DNA of 64,000 nt from Aeoliella mucimassa (GCF_007748035.1 NZ_CP036278.1:806001-870000), one strand, 5' to 3'. Positions 26,006 to 35,868 are shown, numbered from the stretch's first letter. Notes: generated from the sequence alone by a model not told the origin. Made by a program: numbers and translations.

Positions 26006-28489
26006 ATGCCTTCTACCTCCACGCTGCAACAGGAGATGGAAAACAAACAACCTCAACCGAATGGCACCTCGCCTCCTACGGGCAATGGTGGCAATGGGCA
26101 AGATGCGTTTCTTACTACCCGCGATCTATCGTCGTTCGGTGCCCCGTTTGGCCGGATTAAAAAGTTCGCGGCCACGCTCAAAGCGACCGGCGAACCACTG
26201 TTTCTGGCCGATCAGATTCAAGAGCATCTCGAAGCGTTTCTGGAGAACGAACAAGACCTTACGCCCCGCGACGCCAAGGCAATCCGCCGCGTGTTCCGCG
26301 GTTGCAGTGAGATCGTGCTCGAGGCCGACTCGGCCTACGCGCTGCTGCGTCCTGGCATTGGGCTCAAGCAAATCGTCTGCATTCACCCCGAATTCGATAA
26401 GTTCGAAGAGGTCGATCGCGGCAAGTTTCTCGAAATCAAAGACTCGCAAATCCAGGGCTACGACGAAGCTTCGAAGCGCGGGCTGGTGCTCGACTTCTCG
26501 CCGTACTTCCGCGATTATCCCAAGGTGTTGCGCCCTCAGGAGATGGGCGAAGGCATCGCGCTGCTAAATCGCCGCTTAGCGTCGCAACTCAACGGCCAGC
26601 CCGGCGTGTTCCGTCAGGGGCTGCTCGGGTTTTTGCGAAACCGCAAACTTGATGGAGTGAGCATTCTTGTGAACGAGCATCTCTCGTCGCCCGAGGTGTT
26701 GCTCAAAGAGTTGCCAGTGGTGCTCTCGCTGCTCGAAGATTACGACAACGACGAACCGTACGCCGAAGTAGCTCACGAATTGCGAACCCATGGCTTCGAG
26801 CCTGGTTGGGGAAGCACCGTGGGGCGGATTGCCGAGAGTCTCGACTTACTGCAGCAGGTGCTCGAATCGTCGGAACCGGCGCAGTTCGCCGAACTGCTCA
26901 CCCGCTTGCCGCTGATTCGCACCGTGTTGATGGTGTCGCCACACGGGTGGTTTGCCCAAGATGGCGTGCTCGGCAAGCCCGACACCGGTGGTCAGGTGAC
27001 CTACGTGCTCGACCAAGCGCTCGCGATGGAGCAAGAACTTCGCAAGCAGTTCGAGCTGTCTGGCGTGTCGGCGACGCCGAAGATCGCCATCCTCACGCGG
27101 CAGATTCCCAACGCCGAGGGAACGACCTGCAACATGGTGCGGGAGAAGATTCACGGCTCGGAAGACAGCTGGATCATCCGCGCTCCGTTCCGCGACATGC
27201 AGGGCGAAGTACTAAACGACTGGATCTCGCGGTTCCGCATCTGGCCTTACCTCGAAGCGTACGCGGAAGAGAGCAAGCAACTGGTGGTCACCGAGATGCT
27301 CGGCCCGCCCGACTTGATTATCGGCCATTACACCGATGGCAACCTGGTAGCCAGCCGCCTGGCCGACGACCTGAACACGACGCACTGCGCCTGCATCCAC
27401 GCGCTCGAGAAAACCAAGTACCTGCTCAGCGATATGCACTGGGAAGGGTTCGAGAAGGACTACGCGTTTAGCATGCAGTTCACGGCCGACCTGATTGCGT
27501 ACAACTCGGCCGACTTCATCGTGTCGAGTTCCTACCGCGAAGTGGGGGGAACCGATACCGAGATGGGCATGATCGAGTCGTACGAGCTGTTCTCGATGCC
27601 AGGGCTGTACCGGGTGCAGTCGGGCTTCGATCCGCGACTCGCTCGGCACAACATCGTTCCACCGGGGGCGAGTCCCAAGTACTTCTTCCCGAATACCGAT
27701 CATGGTCAGCGCATCGATGCGGTCACTCAGTCGCTGAGCGAGCGGTTCATGCAAGCTCAACCAGCCGAAGGCGACGTAGGGGTGCTCGATCATCCCGAGC
27801 GGCCGATCGTGTTCGCCATGGCCAGAATGGACAAAATCAAGAACCTCTCAGGTCTGGTGGAGATTTTTGGCAAGCATGAGAAACTGCGCGACTCAGCGAA
27901 TCTGCTGCTGGTCACGTCGCTCAACAACGCGGAACTCTCGAGCGATCACGAAGAGATCGAAGAGGTGAACCGCACCTACGAATTGATCGAGAAGTATAGC
28001 CTGAACGGACACATCCGTTGGTGTGCGGCTCGACTCGATAAGGTGGAAACCGGCGAAGTATATCGCATCGTCGCCGACCGCGGCGGCGTGTTCGCCCAGC
28101 CGGCGTTCATGGAAACTTTCGGCCTGACCGTCATCGAAGCGATGGCCTGTGGGTTGCCAGTTGTGGTAACCTGTTTTGGTGGTCCCTCGGAGATCGTCGT
28201 GCCTGCGGAGTCGGGCGAGGTGATCAACCCGAACCATCAAGAGGAGTTTGCCGAAGCACTTTACCGCACGATCAGCGACACCGATCGCTGGAGCGCGTAC
28301 TCCACAGGAGGCATCGCCCGCGTGGAAGAAAAGTTCACTTGGAAACAGCACGCGAAACGCGTGACCGGCCTAGCGAATGTGTACAGCTACTGGAATCACC
28401 TTGACGTCATGAATCGTCAGGCTCTCGACCGGTACATCCATACGCTGTATCACACCGTTTACCGACCTCGCACTCAGAGCCTGCTCTAA
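26006..28489 (+). CDS. sucrose synthase
   Basis: This 827-residue GT4-family protein matches sucrose synthase, which interconverts sucrose plus a nucleoside diphosphate with NDP-glucose and fructose. It has the N-terminal regulatory region typical of the family (about residues 1-270), then the catalytic part with MVSPHGWFAQDGVLGKPDTG and GGQVTYVLDQALAMEQEL, then ADFIVSSSYREVGGTDTEMG and YRVQSGFDPRLARHNIVPPG, and the nucleotide-sugar E-x7-E site FMETFGLTVIEAMACG near residue 705. Length and order fit plant and bacterial sucrose synthases. The start ATG at 26006 is followed by a second ATG ten codons later; either could be used. Sucrose-phosphate synthase follows 12 bases downstream, so the two are almost certainly one operon. 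Confidence 0.94.
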   Translation: MPSTSTLQQEMENKQPQPNGTSPPTGNGGNGQDAFLTTRDLSSFGAPFGRIKKFAATLKATGEPLFLADQIQEHLEAFLENEQDLTPRDAKAIRRVFRGCSEIVLEADSAYALLRPGIGLKQIVCIHPEFDKFEEVDRGKFLEIKDSQIQGYDEASKRGLVLDFSPYFRDYPKVLRPQEMGEGIALLNRRLASQLNGQPGVFRQGLLGFLRNRKLDGVSILVNEHLSSPEVLLKELPVVLSLLEDYDNDEPYAEVAHELRTHGFEPGWGSTVGRIAESLDLLQQVLESSEPAQFAELLTRLPLIRTVLMVSPHGWFAQDGVLGKPDTGGQVTYVLDQALAMEQELRKQFELSGVSATPKIAILTRQIPNAEGTTCNMVREKIHGSEDSWIIRAPFRDMQGEVLNDWISRFRIWPYLEAYAEESKQLVVTEMLGPPDLIIGHYTDGNLVASRLADDLNTTHCACIHALEKTKYLLSDMHWEGFEKDYAFSMQFTADLIAYNSADFIVSSSYREVGGTDTEMGMIESYELFSMPGLYRVQSGFDPRLARHNIVPPGASPKYFFPNTDHGQRIDAVTQSLSERFMQAQPAEGDVGVLDHPERPIVFAMARMDKIKNLSGLVEIFGKHEKLRDSANLLLVTSLNNAELSSDHEEIEEVNRTYELIEKYSLNGHIRWCAARLDKVETGEVYRIVADRGGVFAQPAFMETFGLTVIEAMACGLPVVVTCFGGPSEIVVPAESGEVINPNHQEEFAEALYRTISDTDRWSAYSTGGIARVEEKFTWKQHAKRVTGLANVYSYWNHLDVMNRQALDRYIHTLYHTVYRPRTQSLL

Positions 28490-28501
28490 GAAGGGAAGCA
28501 G

Positions 28502-30679
28502 ATGTATTTGCAATTGATCAGTATCCACGGGCTGATCCGTGGTGAGAGTGTGGAGATGGGGCGCGACGCGGATACGGGTGGTCAGGTGCGCTATGTACTG
28601 GAGCTCGCTAAGACCCTCAGTAAATTTCCACAAGTCGAACAAGTCGATTTGTTCACTCGGCGCATCAAGGATCGCCGGGTGTCGGAAGACTACGCGGAAG
28701 AGATCGAGCAGCTGACGCCGAATTGCCGAATCGTGCGACTGCCGTGCGGCGGTGGTAAGTACATTCGCAAGGAGCGTCTCTGGCCGCACCTCGACGAGTA
28801 TGTCGACGCGATGATTTCGTTCACCCGCCGCGAAGGTCGCGAGCCGGCGCTGGTGCATGGTCACTACGCCGACGCGGGGTACGTGGCCAAGGAAGTCGCC
28901 TCGATGTTCGGCGCCCCGTTCGTGTTCACTGGACACTCGCTAGGCAAGCCGAAGCTCGATTACTTGGAGAGCGAAGGCTGGACCATCGAGCAAGCAAACA
29001 AAGAGCTGGCCATCGAGCAACGCATTAACGTCGAGCAAGATTGCCTGGCAGTCGCCGATTTGGTGATCACCAGCACTCGGCACGAACGCGACCACCAGTA
29101 TCGCGATTATTTCCGCGACGGCGACCTGCGTTTCGAGGTCATCCCGCCCGGTACCGACCTCGAGCGGTTCTTCCCGTACTATGAGTACGACATGCCGAGC
29201 GCGGAGATCGACGAACGCTTCAAGCAAGCACGGGTGCGGATGAATCACGACCTGGGCCGATTTCATCTGGCCTCGGACAAGCCATTGATCCTCGCCCTCT
29301 GCCGGCCCGACCGCCGGAAGAACATCGGTGCGCTGATCGATGCCTACGGTCAAAGCAACGAGCTGAAAGCCATCGCCAACCTGGCCGTGTTTGCCGGCAT
29401 TCGTCAGGACATCGAAACGATGCCCGACAACGAACAGCAGGTACTCACCGACATGCTGCTGGCGATGGATCGCTACGACCTGTACGGCAAGATGGCGATT
29501 CCCAAGAATCACGACTCGGAGTACGAGGTGCCCGAACTTTATCGGTTGGCCGCCGCCAGCCGGGGTATTTTCGTGAACACCGCGTTCACCGAGCTGTTCG
29601 GCCTCACGGCCATCGAGTCGTCGGCTACTGGATTGCCATTCGTCGTCACCGAAAATGGCGGCCCGCAAGACATCGAAGAGAACTGCAAAAGCGGCTTGCT
29701 GGTCGACGTCAACGACCAGCAGCAGCTCACCAGCTCGATGATCAAGCTGCTTACCGACAACATGGCGTGGACCGAAGCGTCTACCAACGGTGTGAACCGC
29801 GTTCGCGAGTTCTACACCTGGGAGAGCCATTGCGAGCGATACCTGGAAGTGATCGACGAACTGGTCGACGTGGCGAAGCCCCCCCCCACGGTTCGCTCGC
29901 CGCTCGGGCGGCGGATCGCGACGCTCGATTGCATGCTGATCACCGATATCGATAACACGCTACTCGGCGACGATGCCGCGTTGGAGTCGCTGAAGGAGAT
30001 CATTCACGAAAACCGCGATCGCATGGGCTTTGGCGTCGCTTCGGGGCGGGCCTTGGAGCTCGTGAATCAGGCCTTGGAGGATAACGGCATCGAGGAAATC
30101 GATGTGGTCATCGCTTCGGTTGGTTGCGAGATCTACTACGGCCGCGACCGCGTGCCTGATAAAGGCTGGGCGAGCCAGCTCCGCGCTCGCTGGCGGCCCG
30201 ATCGGATCCACGAAGCGCTCGATCCACTGTCGTTCCTCACCCTGCAAACCGCGGAACACACGCAGCGGGAGTTTAAGGTAAGCTACGACCTCGACGCCGA
30301 GGCCGACGCCGACGACGCGCTCGCGCTGATCCACGAGCACCTCGCCCGCGCGAAGGTGGGCTACACGCTAGTGTTCTCGCATGGCACGTTTATCGATCTG
30401 CTGCCGCATCGAGCGTCGAAGGGCAAGGCGGTCCGCTACCTGTCGGGTAAGTGGAACGTACCGCTCAATCGCGTCGCCACGGCTGGAGACTCGGGCAACG
30501 ATCGCGATATGCTCATGGGCCAGACTGCTGGCATCGTCGTTGGTAACTACGACGAGGAACTATCGACGCTCAAAAACAGCAAGACCAACAAGGTCTACTT
30601 TGCCAACGCCCACTGCGCGGCTGGCATCATCGAAGGCTTACAGCACTACCGACTGATCGAAGCTCCGGTCACCATGTGA
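28502..30679 (+). CDS. sucrose-phosphate synthase with C-terminal sucrose-phosphatase-like HAD domain
   Basis: Residues 1-460 form a GT4 glycosyltransferase: ISIHGLIRGESVEMGRDADT, GGQVRYVLELAKTL, HGHYADAGYVAKEV, FTGHSLGKPKLDYL, and the donor-site segment FTELFGLTAIESSATGLPFV. This matches sucrose-phosphate synthase, which joins UDP- or ADP-glucose to fructose-6-phosphate. Residues about 478-715 are a HAD phosphatase domain: LITDIDNTLLGDD (motif I with both Asp residues, near 481), GVASGRALELV, SKGKAVRYLSGKW (motif III Lys) and TAGDSGNDRDML (motif IV). With both nucleophile and acid Asp present, the protein may make free sucrose by itself. A Shine-Dalgarno-like AAGGGAAG precedes the ATG. It follows sucrose synthase by 12 bases. 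Confidence 0.93.
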   Translation: MYLQLISIHGLIRGESVEMGRDADTGGQVRYVLELAKTLSKFPQVEQVDLFTRRIKDRRVSEDYAEEIEQLTPNCRIVRLPCGGGKYIRKERLWPHLDEYVDAMISFTRREGREPALVHGHYADAGYVAKEVASMFGAPFVFTGHSLGKPKLDYLESEGWTIEQANKELAIEQRINVEQDCLAVADLVITSTRHERDHQYRDYFRDGDLRFEVIPPGTDLERFFPYYEYDMPSAEIDERFKQARVRMNHDLGRFHLASDKPLILALCRPDRRKNIGALIDAYGQSNELKAIANLAVFAGIRQDIETMPDNEQQVLTDMLLAMDRYDLYGKMAIPKNHDSEYEVPELYRLAAASRGIFVNTAFTELFGLTAIESSATGLPFVVTENGGPQDIEENCKSGLLVDVNDQQQLTSSMIKLLTDNMAWTEASTNGVNRVREFYTWESHCERYLEVIDELVDVAKPPPTVRSPLGRRIATLDCMLITDIDNTLLGDDAALESLKEIIHENRDRMGFGVASGRALELVNQALEDNGIEEIDVVIASVGCEIYYGRDRVPDKGWASQLRARWRPDRIHEALDPLSFLTLQTAEHTQREFKVSYDLDAEADADDALALIHEHLARAKVGYTLVFSHGTFIDLLPHRASKGKAVRYLSGKWNVPLNRVATAGDSGNDRDMLMGQTAGIVVGNYDEELSTLKNSKTNKVYFANAHCAAGIIEGLQHYRLIEAPVTM

Positions 30680-30696
30680 TCAACCAACGCGATCAA

Positions 30697-32073
30697 TCAA
30701 GGTTGCGAAGCGGTGCGGCGAGTTGCATAGCCGCAGCCAGTTGTTAGCAGCAATATCACGGATAGCGTGGTCGAGGTTGCTGGCTCTGGTACTGCGCTTA
30801 CCGATAGAGCGTCGGACGCTTCGATGGAAGTCCCCAGGTGGTCGCGCCAAACAGTGTAGTCAGCCAGCGAAACCACTCCGTCGAAATTGCCATCGGCCGC
30901 GAACTGCAACGCATCGCCCTCACTACCGAATTGCTGCTTCCACACCTGGTAGTCGTCGAGATTCACAGTGCCGTTGCGGTCGTAATCGCCAGGCAGCAGT
31001 AGCGTTACGGTTGTTTCGCTGGCGATGTTGGCCTCGCTCGGCAGCGTATAGGTCTGGCCATCCATCAGCGTGGCTGTGATCGATACCCCGGTCGGCATTG
31101 TCGCGGCCAGGCCCGGAGTGAGGTACTCGGTGATGTCGAAACTATTCAGCGAAAACGCGGTGCCATACAGATGCACTGCATGGTCGGTGCCGCTGGAGAG
31201 GTCGAGCGAGTCGATCTCGCCCCCCAGCCAGTGAATGGTCGTGCGATCGCCGGCGGTGCGGGCCGATTGCAGTTGCCCTCCGGTCATTGTCAGCACTCCA
31301 TCGTCACGGAGCTGCAGCAAGGTCACGTTGCCGCTGTGCTGCAGTAGTCGACTATCGAGGCTTCCGCCGACGCGAGCGTTGAGCACTTCGCCTCCTTCGA
31401 TCACCAATCGCCCGCCACTGCTAGTCCCGACGTTGGCCTGGATTACGGTGCCTGCGTGAATCGTCGCGTTGGCTTCTCCCGGGTTCGCGGTGCCAGAGGT
31501 TTGCTCACCGGTGTCGACAAACATCAGATCGATCGTTCCGCCATCGAGTTCGAGTTGGCTCGATGCAGCGCCTCCCTTCACGGTCGCGTATTGTGAGTCG
31601 ACCTGATGCAGGACCGCCTGACCGCCGGAGCCACCGACTTCGATACTCCGCAGTGACATGTCGGCAACTTCTACCTGCCCGCCAGGAACGAACAGGTCGC
31701 GAACGGAACCACCGCTGATAATGCCTTGGCTGCCAGTGTTGGCGGTAAGGCTCGCGAGCGATCCGCCAGTGACCGAGAAGGTGACCGACCCGCCCGACTG
31801 ATCGGTGGGAGCCAGCTGCAGACCGGAGCCGACCACGCCGCCGGAGATGGAGGCCGAGATGTTGTCAGAATCGTCCGTCGTGCCGGCCAGGAAATCCTCG
31901 CCAAGCACCCCGCCGGTACCAACGCGAAGTGTGGTGTCGGAACCAATCGACGAGGGAGCGAGATCGGGCGGCACTTCGATCAATGTCTGCGACCAGATCG
32001 TCGCACTGCTGTGAAACCACACCGAACCAATCAGGTAAACCAACCACACCGCACTGACAGAATAGGTTTTCAT
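30697..32073 (-). CDS. exported protein with dockerin-like repeats and PEP-CTERM-type anchor
   Basis: The start is set at 32073 (MKTYSVSAVWLVYLIGSVWF), a signal peptide; the frame is open to 32130. The long middle is Gly/Ser/Thr/Val-rich with short parallel-beta-like repeats (SGGSVTFSVTGGSLASLTAN; SGGRLVIEGGEVLNARVGGS), as in right-handed beta-helix or autotransporter-like surface proteins. Next comes a dockerin-like pair of calcium loops, GDYDRNGTVNLDDYQVWKQQ and DGNFDGVVSLADYTVWRDHL. The C-terminus reads AVPEPATSTTLSVILLLTTG followed by Arg-Arg, a PEP-CTERM-type sorting tail. This is a typical planctomycete surface protein. Its ligand or substrate cannot be told, and no exosortase gene is in the window. 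Confidence 0.8.
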   Translation of the reverse strand: MKTYSVSAVWLVYLIGSVWFHSSATIWSQTLIEVPPDLAPSSIGSDTTLRVGTGGVLGEDFLAGTTDDSDNISASISGGVVGSGLQLAPTDQSGGSVTFSVTGGSLASLTANTGSQGIISGGSVRDLFVPGGQVEVADMSLRSIEVGGSGGQAVLHQVDSQYATVKGGAASSQLELDGGTIDLMFVDTGEQTSGTANPGEANATIHAGTVIQANVGTSSGGRLVIEGGEVLNARVGGSLDSRLLQHSGNVTLLQLRDDGVLTMTGGQLQSARTAGDRTTIHWLGGEIDSLDLSSGTDHAVHLYGTAFSLNSFDITEYLTPGLAATMPTGVSITATLMDGQTYTLPSEANIASETTVTLLLPGDYDRNGTVNLDDYQVWKQQFGSEGDALQFAADGNFDGVVSLADYTVWRDHLGTSIEASDALSVSAVPEPATSTTLSVILLLTTGCGYATRRTASQP

Positions 32074-32234
32074 GGCGAGAAGCTCTCTGTGCATTAAGTC
32101 CACGGCCGGCATTCCTAGCACATCCCCCAAACAGCTGATTGTAGCCTAACCAGCCCCACCCAACAAAGTCGCCTGTTTGGTGGGAATGCTGGAATTGTCG
32201 GAGGCATAATTGTAGCGAGTGTGATCAAGATCCG

Positions 32235-32708
32235 TCACACACTCGCCGAAATACCGGCAATCAACCAGAAGTGGGCCATCGCGACGAAAACTACCCAGAG
32301 TACGTAGCCGAGCACGCTGGTCCAGTGTAGTCGTCGTCGGCCGATGGCCATCAGCAGCATGGTTCCAGCGAAGAATAGGGGGACTAGCACCAATGCAAAT
32401 AGAAAGTAGCCCGAGGAAAAGATGGCAAACGCGTCGATGGCGAGCGTCGAAACGAGTAAGCCGAAGTTCAACGCAGCGTAGCCGACTGCGGCAACCAGGC
32501 ATCCCACCGCCCAGGAGGGGTGTTCACGTCCGCGGTGCGCGCCGAAGACCATCAGAAGCAGGCTCAACACGAACACTTCAAGTATTGCTAGCTCGAAGCT
32601 ACCGATGGAAAGTAGTCCGCAGAACAGGGCAACGAGCGTGGTCGTAATCAACAACCCTGCGACAGAGAATTGAAGTCGGTAGGTGCGGGGAGGAGGCGGA
32701 TCGTCCAT
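32235..32708 (-). CDS. small polytopic membrane protein
   Basis: The start is set at 32708 (MDDPPPPRTYRLQFSVAGLL); the frame extends to 32804 but would add a non-membrane leader lacking any start signal. The 157-residue protein has four or five hydrophobic segments (FSVAGLLITTTLVALFCGLL, LAILEVFVLSLLLMVFG, VGCLVAAVGYAALNFGLLVS, FLFALVLVPLFFAGTMLLM, VLGYVLWVVFVAMAHFWLI). The start R-x-QFSVAGLL resembles the (R)FSLxxLL motif that opens many short planctomycete membrane proteins of unknown role. No catalytic motif was seen. The ABC permease gene ends 12 bases upstream on the same strand, so it could be a third member of that operon. Confidence 0.75.
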   Translation of the reverse strand: MDDPPPPRTYRLQFSVAGLLITTTLVALFCGLLSIGSFELAILEVFVLSLLLMVFGAHRGREHPSWAVGCLVAAVGYAALNFGLLVSTLAIDAFAIFSSGYFLFALVLVPLFFAGTMLLMAIGRRRLHWTSVLGYVLWVVFVAMAHFWLIAGISASV

Positions 32709-32719
32709 TGCGGTACGCG

Positions 32720-34042
32720 TTAGTAGGCGACTTTGGCTTGCCGACGTAGCAAGGCCGTGCCTAACAGGATACCAGCAATCCCAACCGTTATCAGCACCAG
32801 GCAAGGTGTTAGCATTTCGCTCCAGGTGAACTGCCGCCAGATGGCTCCTTCGAGAGCAAGGATCGCCCAGCGGATGGGGCTCAGGCCGCTAAAGTCTTGC
32901 ATGAATCTCGGCATGAACATCACCGGCACCATGCAGCCGCCGAACATGGCCATCACCAAGTTGCAGGCCCAGCCGATGCCAGCGGCCGATTGCTCGGTCC
33001 GCCCCAGCACGGCGAGTGTCATCATGATGCCCACGAAGCAGAACGCAATGCACGAGCTAGCAACCGCCAGACTGGCAAAACTCAACGGCCGCATGCCGAG
33101 CGTCAGACCCAGGCAGGTCATCATCACGATCACCCCGATGGCGGCAAGAAAGCAGGCGAGCCCTTTGCCTGCTAGCACCTGGAAGGTGCTCACCGGAGCG
33201 ACGCTTAAACGTACCATGGTGCCCATCGTTCGCTCTCTGGCGATCGAGATCGTAAAGCCGGCCACGCACCCGAGCACGCCCCACATCATGGCTTGGGGGA
33301 AGCTAACATCCCATCGCGAGCGAATCTTCTTGAGTTGCCCGCGGACGCTTGACGGATCGATTTCGCGGGTGACGTCGATCGATTCGATCTTGGCAAACTC
33401 GAACTTAAAGCCTCTGCTCGATGCCTCGGTGTTCGGCGAGTCGGTAGCCGACTCGGCAGGCGTCAGGAGTTTGTCGATTTGCTCCAGCAGGTCGAGCGAC
33501 ACCCGCCGGCCGCGAGGGTCGAGGTTCTCGGCAGCCGCGATTCGCTCGCTGGTAGTCGTGACCCACGATTGCAACTGGGCGGGGATGTCGAACCGATCGC
33601 TGATGAGCGTGCCCATCGTTTGCATGACGAAGCCTTGTAGCATGGCCCCTTCGGCGACTCGCGACGGATCGATCCCCAGTTGTAGCGTGGGAGGTTCGCC
33701 GAGTAGTGCGCCTGCGCGGTCGCCAAACCCCTCAGGCAGCACGATCATGGCCGCGTAGTTGCCTTTGCGCACCTGCTGTTGGGCGTCCTGCAAGTCGGTC
33801 GCTATCAGCTCGATGCTCTTGTTCGCGCCGAGACGTTCAATGAACTTGGCCGAGGCTTCGGTGTTGTCCTGGTCGACCATGGCCACTTGCATGGTGCCCC
33901 GCGAGTTCCCCCCGAGCCCACCGATGACCACACCAAAGAATATGCCCATCAGCACGGGGAACACGAAGATGAAAAACGCGCCCAGGCGGTCGCGCATCAG
34001 GAGTTTCAGATCTTTCAGGGCCATGGTGACGATTGCATGCAT
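32720..34042 (-). CDS. ABC-2 family transporter permease
   Basis: The start is fixed at 34042: this ATG overlaps the TGA of the ATPase gene (ATGA), a strong sign of coupled translation. The longer frame to 34297 lies antisense-like within the ATPase coding region. The 440-residue protein has one N-terminal membrane helix (LGAFFIFVFPVLMGIFFGVV), a large extracytoplasmic domain (about residues 40-240) with MQVAMVDQDNTEASAKFIER, and five C-terminal helices, including the re-entrant ABC-2 region (GWACNLVMAMFGGCMVPVMF; FSGLSPIRWAILALEG). This is the DrrB/YhgE-like exporter layout. With the ATPase it would export a lipid, drug or polymer; the substrate is unknown. Confidence 0.9.
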   Translation of the reverse strand: MHAIVTMALKDLKLLMRDRLGAFFIFVFPVLMGIFFGVVIGGLGGNSRGTMQVAMVDQDNTEASAKFIERLGANKSIELIATDLQDAQQQVRKGNYAAMIVLPEGFGDRAGALLGEPPTLQLGIDPSRVAEGAMLQGFVMQTMGTLISDRFDIPAQLQSWVTTTSERIAAAENLDPRGRRVSLDLLEQIDKLLTPAESATDSPNTEASSRGFKFEFAKIESIDVTREIDPSSVRGQLKKIRSRWDVSFPQAMMWGVLGCVAGFTISIARERTMGTMVRLSVAPVSTFQVLAGKGLACFLAAIGVIVMMTCLGLTLGMRPLSFASLAVASSCIAFCFVGIMMTLAVLGRTEQSAAGIGWACNLVMAMFGGCMVPVMFMPRFMQDFSGLSPIRWAILALEGAIWRQFTWSEMLTPCLVLITVGIAGILLGTALLRRQAKVAY

Positions 34043-34941
34043 CAGTCGCGTAAGCTCCTGCCGGTGAGCGTGAGAAACACGCTTTCGAGCGTGGGTTGCG
34101 TGAGGTTGAGCGTTGCAAACTCGACCCCTTGTTGGGCGAGCCGCGAGATGGTTTGCATGGCGTCGACCGCTTCGCATTGCCATTGGCCGTCGAGCACCTC
34201 GCCTGGTAGCTGCACGTTTTCTGGTACATGCACCAGTGTCGCGCTCAAGGTCGAAGTTTCCGCGTGCTGCCGAATCAGCTCGGGCACGGTGTCGCAAGCC
34301 AGCAAACGACCGCTATCGACAATACCGACGCGGTCGCACAGCCGCTGGGCTTCTTCCATGTAGTGAGTGGTATAGATGATCGTCAGGCCCGAGTCTTGCA
34401 GTTGCTCGATGCACTGGAATAAGTGGTTCCGCGATTGTGGATCGACGCCGACGGTTGGCTCGTCGAGCAGCACGATGGAGGGCTCGTGAATCAGGGCGAC
34501 TGCTAGGTTGAGCCGTCGCTGCATGCCGCCGGAATACTCAACGACCCGGTCGTGCTTGCGATCGCCGAGTTCGCTGAAGTCCAAGCACCATTCGATCCGC
34601 TCCTTGAGGTGCGGCCCGTGCAGCCCGTAGAGCTTGCCAAAGAATTGCAAGTTCTCCAGCGCGGTCATGTCTTCGTAGAGCGACAACGCTTGCGGGGCGA
34701 GGCCGATTTGCCGGCGCACGGCAGGCGAGCTCGGGGGCCCGCTCGCGCCGGCTTCGATATGCACGGCCCCTTCGTCGGGCGAGAGCAAGCCGACCAGCAT
34801 GCTGATCGTGGTGCTCTTGCCAGCTCCGTTGGGACCCAGCAGCCCAAAGGTCTCGCCTCGCGAAATCTGCAGGCTTAAGCCATCGACCGCTCGTAGCGAA
34901 CCGAACGACTTGCTGGCTTCATCAATGCGTAACGCGATCAC
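34042..34941 (-). CDS. ABC transporter ATP-binding protein
   Basis: This 299-residue ATPase has all required motifs: Walker A GPNGAGKSTT, Q-loop GLAPQALSLYEDMTALENLQ, signature YSGGMQRRLNLA, Walker B SIVLLDEPTVGVD and the switch His in YTTHYMEEA. It belongs to the DrrA/CcmA-like group that partners ABC-2 permeases. The C-terminal 80 residues (LSATLVHVPENVQLPGEVLD) form the usual DUF4162-like extension. The start codon is GTG at 34941, giving an N-terminus VIALRIDEASKSFGSL (first residue Met in the cell). The permease begins inside its stop codon. No regulator or substrate-specific gene is adjacent. Confidence 0.94.
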   Translation of the reverse strand: MIALRIDEASKSFGSLRAVDGLSLQISRGETFGLLGPNGAGKSTTISMLVGLLSPDEGAVHIEAGASGPPSSPAVRRQIGLAPQALSLYEDMTALENLQFFGKLYGLHGPHLKERIEWCLDFSELGDRKHDRVVEYSGGMQRRLNLAVALIHEPSIVLLDEPTVGVDPQSRNHLFQCIEQLQDSGLTIIYTTHYMEEAQRLCDRVGIVDSGRLLACDTVPELIRQHAETSTLSATLVHVPENVQLPGEVLDGQWQCEAVDAMQTISRLAQQGVEFATLNLTQPTLESVFLTLTGRSLRD

Positions 34942-35185
34942 TGTCGGCGAAGCTCCTGGTATCAGCAGGGACCACCAAAGTCCCTTGAGGTAAACAATCG
35001 AAGCGGCCGTGTGAACTTCGAGCCTTCATTAGAACTGTCGCCATGGAGCAGGGGAAGATGCGGTATCCGCCCAAAATCGTTCCCTGGCGACCCCTATACC
35101 ATTTGGGTTACATGAAAGAAAATGTGATTCACTGGTGATTTCTCCGGTGCGTGGTGAAGTGAACAGCCTCAGAGAAGAGTGATAG

Positions 35186-35653
35186 ATGAGCGTATCGATT
35201 CCCCCTGGTAAGGGACCGCAGCAGGAGTGTGACCGAGCAGGCGCGATGCAAGAGACTTCAGGGGAAGAACCCGATGCTCTCACTGCTTTGCTTGCCATCT
35301 TGCTGGCGACGATCGCGATGCACTTGATTGGCACCGCCACGTTGTTGGCCATCGTGTCGGGGCCGTTTTATGTTTTGGCTACTCCTTTTGTGGCGATGTT
35401 TGGGTGGTACTTCCTTCCAGTCGAAGCAGTAGTCGCGCTGCTGCAGTGGACGATGGTGGATGGCCAGCGACGCTCTCGTCTCGCGCTGGCTTGGGTGATG
35501 ACTGCCTTGCCGGCCGCAGTGTTCATGGCTGTCGTGGGACCCAAGGAGGAGGGTGACCTGCAATTGTGGACGGTCGGGTATGCGATTGCCACGCTGCTGG
35601 CGGCAACCGCTTCGCTGAAAATGATCGACGCCTTGAAACGCGAGCGAGCCTAG
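35186..35653 (+). CDS. small membrane protein, unknown function
   Basis: This 155-residue protein has a hydrophilic N-terminus (about 30 residues, with GEEPDAL) and four hydrophobic segments: LTALLAILLATIAMHLIG, ATLLAIVSGPFYVLATPFVA, ALAWVMTALPAAVFMAVVG and WTVGYAIATLLAATASL. A short basic stretch (DGQRRSRLA) lies between the second and third. No family was recognised. It stands alone, transcribed away from the ABC genes. The composition and codon use match the neighbours, so it is likely a real gene. Confidence 0.65.
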   Translation: MSVSIPPGKGPQQECDRAGAMQETSGEEPDALTALLAILLATIAMHLIGTATLLAIVSGPFYVLATPFVAMFGWYFLPVEAVVALLQWTMVDGQRRSRLALAWVMTALPAAVFMAVVGPKEEGDLQLWTVGYAIATLLAATASLKMIDALKRERA

Positions 35654-35868
35654 TCAACGTCGTCGTCCAAAGCGAGGGTAGCGGCCACTCGTGGGGGCGG
35701 TATGGGGTATAAGTGCTGGGGTGATGGCACGAAGGGACCGAGGGAAGTATGATCTGTAATTGCCAGTAGCAGAGTAGGAGTTCCCTCGGCAGATAGGCCG
35801 TTGAGAAGGGGGGCAGCCACCTGCAGAACACCTTGTAAACCATGGTCAAGCCGAGGGAGAAGTGAGCT

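Noticed and set aside
32709-32804. N-terminal extension of the small membrane protein
   Set aside because: The added residues overlap the end of the ABC permease gene and lack a start signal; the ATG at 32708 gives a typical planctomycete N-terminus.
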